Assembly: GCA_021204865.1 (NCBI GenBank)
Contig: JAJPYQ010000032.1
Location: 12,048 to 76,047 of the forward strand
Reading direction: 5' to 3'
DNA length: 64,000 bases
Origin: Prevotellaceae bacterium
Lineage (GTDB): Bacteria > Bacteroidota > Bacteroidia > Bacteroidales > Bacteroidaceae
Positions 58,497 through 64,000 of this stretch are shown piece after piece. Under the pieces are notes generated by a model. It was given only the letters and a program-made list of their open reading frames with translations. It was not told the origin of the DNA and made no database searches. Positions within the stretch are counted from its first letter, which is position 1. Each line of letters begins with the position of its first letter. The translations under genes were made by a program, and so were the position numbers.

Positions 58497-58754
58497 CTAT
58501 AGCTTTCCCTTGATTTCTTTCTCCAGCTTGACAAGCTCTGAGTAGTTGAAGCGGTTGTCGTTGACACGCCTCATCAGCTCCTCAGCCAGTTTCTTCTCGT
58601 CGGGGTTCTCATAGTGGTCGGGATGCACACTGTTCGCCAGCCTCTTGTATAGCGAGCGTGCCCGCACGATGCCGTCCACCACATTCGCGCTCTCGTCACG
58701 CCTTGTCTTTCTCCTCAACCTCAGGCGGTTGATGTATCTCATCAGGATGTTCAT
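58497..58754 (-). CDS. Short protein with HPD-containing J-domain-like segment
   Basis: ARSLYKRLANSVHPDHYENPDEKKLAEELMRRVNDNRFNYSELVKLE. Confidence 0.6.
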   Translation of the reverse strand: MNILMRYINRLRLRRKTRRDESANVVDGIVRARSLYKRLANSVHPDHYENPDEKKLAEELMRRVNDNRFNYSELVKLEKEIKGKL

Positions 58755-59170
58755 GACGGCTTGCCTATGAAGTAGTTGCTAAGGTTGGCGAACTTCGCCA
58801 GAGGGTAGAGTTGCTTCATTCCCGTCGTCTTGCCCTTTATCACGAGTGTGTCGAAGCCCATCGCCATCAGCTGGCGCACGAACTGGGCGTTCCCCGTCAC
58901 GTACGAGGCAAGCTCCTTCATCTCCCCTGAGGTCAGGCGGAAGTCGTTCTCGATGCTGATCTTGAAGCCGCTCCTGAGCCACATTGCGCTCATCTCGTGG
59001 CGGAAGTCGCTCACACCCTGGGTGATTGACACCTTGCACAGCCTGCCGAACTCTCCGCTTGTGAAGTACTCCATAAATGCCGTGTTCATCTGGCTGATTA
59101 TTCTCACACGCTCGAACGAGCCGTCCATAATGACGTTGATAATGTTGGTGATCAGTGTTTTTAAGGTCAT
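58751..59170 (-). CDS. Hypothetical protein
   Basis: 139 aa ORF overlapping the J-like gene by 4 bp. Confidence 0.55.
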   Translation of the reverse strand: MTLKTLITNIINVIMDGSFERVRIISQMNTAFMEYFTSGEFGRLCKVSITQGVSDFRHEMSAMWLRSGFKISIENDFRLTSGEMKELASYVTGNAQFVRQLMAMGFDTLVIKGKTTGMKQLYPLAKFANLSNYFIGKPS

Positions 59171-59200
59171 AGTCTTGATATAGTTTGATTGATAATGTGC

Positions 59201-59404
59201 CTACCCGAAAAGGAACTTGAACAGCCAGATGACGATGAATATGCCAAGGCCTGCCAGCAGTATGCGCCACACGCAACCCGCCGCCAATAATCCGCCTCCG
59301 AGGCATCCTCCCAAAGTGTCTCCCACTTTGTCTTTCCCGTCAGAGAGCAGGAAGCCCAGCACTCCGCCTATAACGGCGATGATTACTACAACCCAGAACC
59401 ACAT
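59201..59404 (-). CDS. Small two-TM membrane protein
   Basis: 67 aa, MWFWVVVIIAVIGGVLGFLLSDGKD ... AGLGIFIVIWLFKFLFG. Confidence 0.6.
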   Translation of the reverse strand: MWFWVVVIIAVIGGVLGFLLSDGKDKVGDTLGGCLGGGLLAAGCVWRILLAGLGIFIVIWLFKFLFG

Positions 59405-59464
59405 AGTTCCCTCCTTTCCGTTGTTTTCATGTCTTCTATTGTTTTGTCGGTATCAGTGTCTGTG

Positions 59465-59707
59465 TGGCCTGGAGCTTGGGCAACAAAAAACGTGGACCGA
59501 TTCTTCGTCTACGTCTTCTGAGGTATAGCCAAAACCATTGCAGTCATATACGAGTAAAAGCCCACGCGTTCCGCGTGAGCATCGGCTTAAACCCTTGACT
59601 GCCTCGTAAACTGGCTATTTACAGAAGACAAGAACGTAAGCTAACGCTTTATCTAAGTGTCCTACTCTTGGTCTTTACATATCGGTGCGGTTTACGGTTT
59701 GTGTCGC
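59465..59707 (-). ncRNA. Candidate structured RNA/leader, copy 2 (inverted)
   Basis: Near-identical reverse complement of 45337-45577; upstream TACCTTCG at 59707-59714 (minus). Confidence 0.65.
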
Positions 59708-59769
59708 GAAGGTAGGCAATTATCCGCATTCGCACCGCATGTGGTCGGGGAAAAACTTGCGGCAATCTG

Positions 59770-59820
59770 GAAACACCCACCTGTCCTGGGCATATAGGGA
59801 ATGGTATGGTGGGTGGTCTT
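59770..59820. repeat. Hairpin repeat H8
   Basis: aaacacccacctgtcctgggcatatagggaatggtatggtgggtggtctt. Confidence 0.82.
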
Positions 59821-59841
59821 TCGTGGCGGGGAGGGGCATAA

Positions 59842-59893
59842 GAAAACACCTACCAACCTCTCCGTATAGGCGGGGGGATTGGTAGGTGGTTTT
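59842..59893. repeat. Hairpin repeat H9
   Basis: aaaacacctaccaacctctccgtataggcggggggattggtaggtggtttt. Confidence 0.85.
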
Positions 59894-59913
59894 AGAGAGT
59901 AAGCTCAGAGGGC

Positions 59914-60156
59914 TTACAGCAACTTGTACATTTTGCCGTCGCGCTTGAGCTTGCGGGCCTCGACGAGAGAGTTGATGATCAGGTCGGCGAGCTCGTTGTC
60001 CTCGCTGTTGGTGCGCTCCCTTCGGAAGTTGAACGTGTAGCCGAGCTCCAGCTTGACGTTGGCTCTCAGGTAGCGGTGGTCGAGCCACTGCTTGCCTGAG
60101 TTCCCGAAGACGCGGGAGACTATCTCCCGCGACTTCTCGAGCCCGCGGCGCGTCAT
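59914..60156 (-). CDS. Hypothetical protein
   Basis: 80 aa, overlaps 60153..60560 by 4 bp. Confidence 0.5.
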   Translation of the reverse strand: MTRRGLEKSREIVSRVFGNSGKQWLDHRYLRANVKLELGYTFNFRRERTNSEDNELADLIINSLVEARKLKRDGKMYKLL

Positions 60157-60560
60157 CGCAGCACCTCCTTCCTTTTTGAGGTGATCAGTCTCATCATCCC
60201 CACAGCAGCCAGTGTGTGGCGCGCGCTGAGGTCGAGGTTGACTGTCGGCCGCAGCTTACTGTCGATGCCGTAGCGGAGCACGTCCTGGTCCACAAGGTAG
60301 TCGATGACGTTCAGGATGAAGATCCTCTCCTTCGGCAGGTTGTCCTTTGTCACCTCTGCATTGTAGCCACGGTAGTACTGAAGGGGGTCTTTTGTGAGTT
60401 CCGACATCAGGACACCCTTGGGGCGGTTGTGCTGGAAGTACTCGTCCCACAGGTAGGATAGCACAGCGTAGGTGCTTTCCACGCTCTTCACGCCCCATCC
60501 GAGGCAGTTAGTCACTGCGGCGCAGTTAGGATCGCGCCAGAAAATTTTCTTTTTTGTCAT
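60153..60560 (-). CDS. Hypothetical protein
   Basis: 135 aa, operon context with the ATPase gene. Confidence 0.55.
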   Translation of the reverse strand: MTKKKIFWRDPNCAAVTNCLGWGVKSVESTYAVLSYLWDEYFQHNRPKGVLMSELTKDPLQYYRGYNAEVTKDNLPKERIFILNVIDYLVDQDVLRYGIDSKLRPTVNLDLSARHTLAAVGMMRLITSKRKEVLR

Positions 60561-60572
60561 ATTAATTGAACA

Positions 60573-61856
60573 TTAAAGGTTAAACACAATAGGCTCGTCG
60601 CCTTCTACTTTACACTCAATGAACGCGTCAACCATACGGTCGACCTCCTCATCGTCGATCTGCTCAAACACGGCGTCTTCCGCGTCCGCGCCGTCGTCCT
60701 CGCCGGGTGGCGGCAGGAGGTATTGCTGCCCTTTGCGGACGATCAGTCCCTCCTTTACCATCGTGGTGATCTTCCTGTCGACGGTCACCTCCGCCTTCTG
60801 CCCGAGGTCCATGATGCCGTCGAGCAGCTCGCGTCTGGTCATAGCGTCCGCCCCTTTCCTGGTGAACGCCTGCCTTGCCCAGTCGAAGTACCTCTTCAGG
60901 GTCTCCTCTGCCTGCGAGAGGGTCTCCACCTTGTCGCAAGCCACGGGCAGGGCGAGTCCGTCCCGGGTCTTCCGGATGGTGTAGGCGAAGGGGGCGAAGG
61001 GCTCCCCGCGTGTCCCCCTCTCGTGGGGCTTCACGGTGTTCCTTCCGTCCCTGCCGCTCACCATCAGGGAGCTGTACCCCTTCTGCAGGAGGAACCTGCC
61101 GATGTGGCCTCGCGCCTGGTCGGTGCCCATGTTGGTATGCAAGACGAGCAGGATGGCGCACTGGTAGCGGTCGCAGAGCTTGCGGAGCCAGCATATTGCG
61201 CGCTTGCTGCCGACCTCGTCGTTCATGGAGGGCACGAGGTCAATCAAGCCGTCCACCACGGCAAGGTCAGGACGCTCCGCCTTGATCCACCTTGCTATGC
61301 GCTCGCGCCTGAGGCTCTCGGAGTCGAGCAGGCCGCTCCGCTCGTCCTCAGCGTCCAGCAGGTCGATGTAGCGCAGGCGTGGGTTGCTCTGAGCGTCGGC
61401 GGTGCCGCTGAGACGCTTGATCTTCCACATCAGGGTGACGCCGCCCTCGCTCTTGCCCTGCTCCGTGTCGAAGTAGATCACCCTCAGGTCATCCCTCGCG
61501 GCGGCCAGCCCCAGCTGCGCCTGGCCCAGTGTGGCGGCTGCCAAGGCGGCGCATAGGGTGGACTTGCCCACCTTCGAGTCGCCGATGACGCTGGTCATGC
61601 CGCCACGGATGAGTATGGGCACGCCCGTCTCCTGCTGCACCATGAGTGGCTGCACCCCCGCCAGCCGGGCAGTCTGGCTGAGCTCGTCCTTGCGGATGTC
61701 GTGCCCCGTGGAGTCGATGTAGACCCTCTCGTCCACTGTCTTCGTGGAGTTTGCTTCGTTGGAAGCGTTGTCTTGGCTTTCGCCGGCCTTCTGAGCAGCG
61801 GCCTCCTTGAGGTCCTGCTCTGCCTGCCGAGGCAGGTCGTTAGTTTGATTATTCAT
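60573..61856 (-). CDS. RecA/RepA-like AAA ATPase (AAA_25-type), start likely MNNQTNDLPRQ
   Basis: Walker A SVIGDSKVGKSTLCAALAAA; Walker B PDLAVVDGLIDLV. Confidence 0.85.
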   Translation of the reverse strand: MNNQTNDLPRQAEQDLKEAAAQKAGESQDNASNEANSTKTVDERVYIDSTGHDIRKDELSQTARLAGVQPLMVQQETGVPILIRGGMTSVIGDSKVGKSTLCAALAAATLGQAQLGLAAARDDLRVIYFDTEQGKSEGGVTLMWKIKRLSGTADAQSNPRLRYIDLLDAEDERSGLLDSESLRRERIARWIKAERPDLAVVDGLIDLVPSMNDEVGSKRAICWLRKLCDRYQCAILLVLHTNMGTDQARGHIGRFLLQKGYSSLMVSGRDGRNTVKPHERGTRGEPFAPFAYTIRKTRDGLALPVACDKVETLSQAEETLKRYFDWARQAFTRKGADAMTRRELLDGIMDLGQKAEVTVDRKITTMVKEGLIVRKGQQYLLPPPGEDDGADAEDAVFEQIDDEEVDRMVDAFIECKVEGDEPIVFNL

Positions 61857-61942
61857 AGTCTTGCTTTTTAAAGACATCGACAAAGGTAGAGGGGTTCTCA
61901 GGGGCTGCATATAGTGCGGTATTGCGGCACAATATGGCGCAA

Positions 61943-61981
61943 TAAAAAAAGGCGCCCTCCTCATCTTTGGAGAGTGCCTCT
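61943..61981 (-). terminator. Intrinsic terminator downstream of 62010..62900
   Basis: AGGCACTCTCCaaagatGAGGAGGGCGCCTTTTTTTATT on minus strand. Confidence 0.8.
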
Positions 61982-62009
61982 TGTGGCTTAGGTTATGCCC
62001 TGGTAAGGT

Positions 62010-62900
62010 CTAATCCTCGCCGTAGAGCAGGTCGTCGATCCCGCTCCTCCACTTCTGGGGCTTGTTGTGGGGGACGTCCTGTATCTGGGAGTACGAGGAG
62101 TGGAGGCCCTTCTTTCCGAACACCTCTTCCAGCTCCTTCCACGGCGGGGCGACCGTTTCCTTTTGGCGGTACAGCTCGCTGAGGAAATACGCCAGGCTGG
62201 CATTGGAGCCTTTCCACTTGTAGTGGTCGCCGTCCGTCTCGTCCATGAAGCCCTCCTCGACGGCTCTCTTGAAGAACTTGAGTGCCGTGTCGGTCTTCCA
62301 CGACTGCCGCGGTCGAGTGCCTTCGACAGGCGTGTCGCTGAGCCGCGACAGCCTATGAACTACACGTGCCACCCCGAGGCACAGCCTCTCCAGCCACCCG
62401 GCGTTGTCCCACTCCTCGTCTTGAGGCTCGAGAGGCTCCCGCTCCTCCGTTATCCTCCTGAGCAGCCCTGTGTCAAGCTGCCTCGTCTCATGGCCGTCAC
62501 TCACAGAGTACCCCTCGAGCGTGGACAGGAGGCGAACCCCGCCGAAGAACCACTGCCTGTTCTCGAACCAGCGCATGCCCAGGCAGCCGAGAGCCTCGTC
62601 AACGGCCGCCCTCCTCTGCTCGGCGCTCATCTTCCTCGCCATCGCCTCCAGCTGCTCCAGCGCCTCGTCCTCCTGCCGTCGGTTGAGCTCACTGTACCAA
62701 GGCACTCCTGGCCAGCCCCCAGCCTCCGCCACTTCCTCCCGAGCGGGCAGATACTCGACAAGCCTCTCCCCCGGGTCCACCAACAGCCTCAGGCGCGCCT
62801 GGCCCTCGCCCGACCAGTACAGCGACACTATGATGTCCGCAAACTCCTTGGTCGCCTTAAGGCGGCTCTTCACATAGTCCATACTTTCCATGGTCTTCAT
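62010..62900 (-). CDS. Hypothetical protein
   Basis: 296 aa; divergent from the HU-like gene. Confidence 0.6.
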   Translation of the reverse strand: MKTMESMDYVKSRLKATKEFADIIVSLYWSGEGQARLRLLVDPGERLVEYLPAREEVAEAGGWPGVPWYSELNRRQEDEALEQLEAMARKMSAEQRRAAVDEALGCLGMRWFENRQWFFGGVRLLSTLEGYSVSDGHETRQLDTGLLRRITEEREPLEPQDEEWDNAGWLERLCLGVARVVHRLSRLSDTPVEGTRPRQSWKTDTALKFFKRAVEEGFMDETDGDHYKWKGSNASLAYFLSELYRQKETVAPPWKELEEVFGKKGLHSSYSQIQDVPHNKPQKWRSGIDDLLYGED

Positions 62901-63080
62901 AAGCTGTCCTCCTGCGCGAAGTTACGCGTTTCTCCCCGACATACCGCAAGGGTGTGGCAAATTCGTCATCCCGCGCCCTCGGATTTGGCCTCGCCTCATA
63001 CCTTATATATAATTGCCTTAAAGGGAGCTCTTGCAAGAGAGAAGCAGATAAGGAATCACAAACAAAACAACATCACGCTT

Positions 63081-63599
63081 ATGGCAATCAATTACTCAAA
63101 GGTACTCAAGCAAGTGCCCGTCGGCTCCGGCACCTACAAGGTGTACGCCCAGGCGCAGACCACCCAGATCTGGGGTCTCGACGAGTTCGCCCAGCACATC
63201 CACGACCACAACTCCGTCGCCTCGAAGGGCATGATACTGCTCATCCTGACCGACATGGTGACCTGCCTCAAGGAGAAACTTCTTGACGGGGTGAAGGTAA
63301 GGCTCGGCGACTTCGGCTCGTTCTGGCTCTCGCTCCACAGCCACGGCGAGGACAACGCCGACGACTTCACCGCACAGGACATCACAGGCATCACCCTCAG
63401 CTTCACCGCGGGCAGCTCAATGACGAGCGACGAGCTGATGAAGGACGCGACGTTCGAGTTCGTCGGCACCCGCGCGCAGCAAGCCGAGACCAGGGCGCAG
63501 CGCAACGCCGACCTCAACGAGCAGGCCGGCGGCTCCAGCTCCAGCTCGCAGAGCGGCTCAGGCTCGCAGAGCGGCGCAGGCGGCGAAGGAGATGACTAA
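63081..63599 (+). CDS. HU-family-like DNA-binding protein with Ser/Gly-rich tail
   Basis: LDGVKVRLGDFGSFWLSLHS; start MAINYSKVLKQVPVGSG. Confidence 0.82.
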   Translation: MAINYSKVLKQVPVGSGTYKVYAQAQTTQIWGLDEFAQHIHDHNSVASKGMILLILTDMVTCLKEKLLDGVKVRLGDFGSFWLSLHSHGEDNADDFTAQDITGITLSFTAGSSMTSDELMKDATFEFVGTRAQQAETRAQRNADLNEQAGGSSSSSQSGSGSQSGAGGEGDD

Positions 63600-63706
63600 T
63601 GGCCGAGATGACAAGGAAGACGTGGCTTCAGGTCCTGCTGCAAGTGCTCTCCGCGCTTGTCGGGGCGTTGACCGCAGCGATAACGAACTCCTGCATAGGG
63701 GCTTGA
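63599..63706 (+). CDS. Smalltalk protein (35 aa)
   Basis: MAEMTRKTWLQVLLQVLSALVGALTAAITNSCIGA directly after the HU-like gene (TAATG overlap). Confidence 0.75.
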   Translation: MAEMTRKTWLQVLLQVLSALVGALTAAITNSCIGA

Positions 63707-63794
63707 CGAGACACACAAGACGCTGACACGAGGACACGTGGGAGAGGCGCGACCCCTCCCTCGTTTTACGGAGAAGAAAAAGCATGAACAGCCC

Positions 63795-63838
63795 GCGGGG
63801 GAGAAGCTTTGAGAGCCGACCCTGTCGCGGGCTTTTTC
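63795..63838 (+). terminator. Intrinsic terminator
   Basis: AGCCCGCG ... CGCGGGCTTTTTCG. Confidence 0.7.
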
Positions 63839-63866
63839 GTGCCCTCAAGGCAGAGACACCTGTCTT

Positions 63867-63917
63867 AAACACCACCTACCAACCTTTCCCTATATAGGCA
63901 GGACAGGTGGGTGTTTC
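63867..63917. repeat. Hairpin repeat H10
   Basis: aaacaccacctaccaacctttccctatataggcaggacaggtgggtgttt. Confidence 0.88.
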
Positions 63918-63972
63918 CTGTCCCCCGCATAATTTTACCCGCCCGCTTGCCGTGTGTTTGCGGATTATTGCC

Positions 63973-63980
63973 TACCTTCG
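63973..63980 (+). promoter_or_regulatory. Candidate -7 box (TACCTTCG), possible third structured-RNA locus running off the window
   Basis: attgcctaccttcgcgcc...acataaagac resembles 45321-45370. Confidence 0.5.
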
Positions 63981-64000
63981 CGCCAGACGAACATAAAGAC

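Noticed and set aside
62067-63080. N-terminal two thirds of the 510-aa plus-strand ORF 62067..63599
   Set aside because: Antisense to 62010..62900 and crosses an intergenic region; real CDS starts at 63081.

Overview
GC-rich Bacteroidales-type chromosome segment (inferred from FISUMP domains, TAnnTTTG promoters, and HU-like/smalltalk and DUF4236 genes). About 0-44 kb is mostly core metabolism: folD, ffh, queF, trxB, ftsK, guaA, gapA, serC/serA, rpoD, rRNA/tRNA modification genes and one tRNA-His. Two toxin-antitoxin loci and a GH2/PD40/membrane-protein cluster are also present. The best candidate for an under-described system is a tightly packed four-gene operon (20.57-25.96 kb): exported caspase-like (C14) protein, ECF sigma factor, single-TM anti-sigma-like protein, exported TPR-CHAT protease. 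It resembles the TPR-CHAT/anti-sigma/sigma logic of type III-E CRISPR loci, but no CRISPR is present. Just upstream is a three-domain fusion (AmgK-like kinase, RapZ C-terminal domain, MurU-like nucleotidyltransferase), with a dispersed palindromic repeat apparently inserted in frame. From about 44 kb to the end is an accessory, repeat-rich region around carAB/purF. It holds two near-identical inverted copies of a ~240-bp structured-RNA locus with promoter and terminator, and at least ten copies of a ~50-70 bp hairpin family. It also holds Sel1/TPR/FISUMP surface-type genes that look modularly shuffled, and a 59-bp duplication of the carB 3' end flanking a frameshifted RhuM gene. A HU-like/smalltalk/AAA-ATPase module lies at the right end. 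Intergenic tandem arrays in at least six places share a 22-24 bp period although their unit sequences differ. All calls come from reading the sequence and supplied ORFs; no database search was run.
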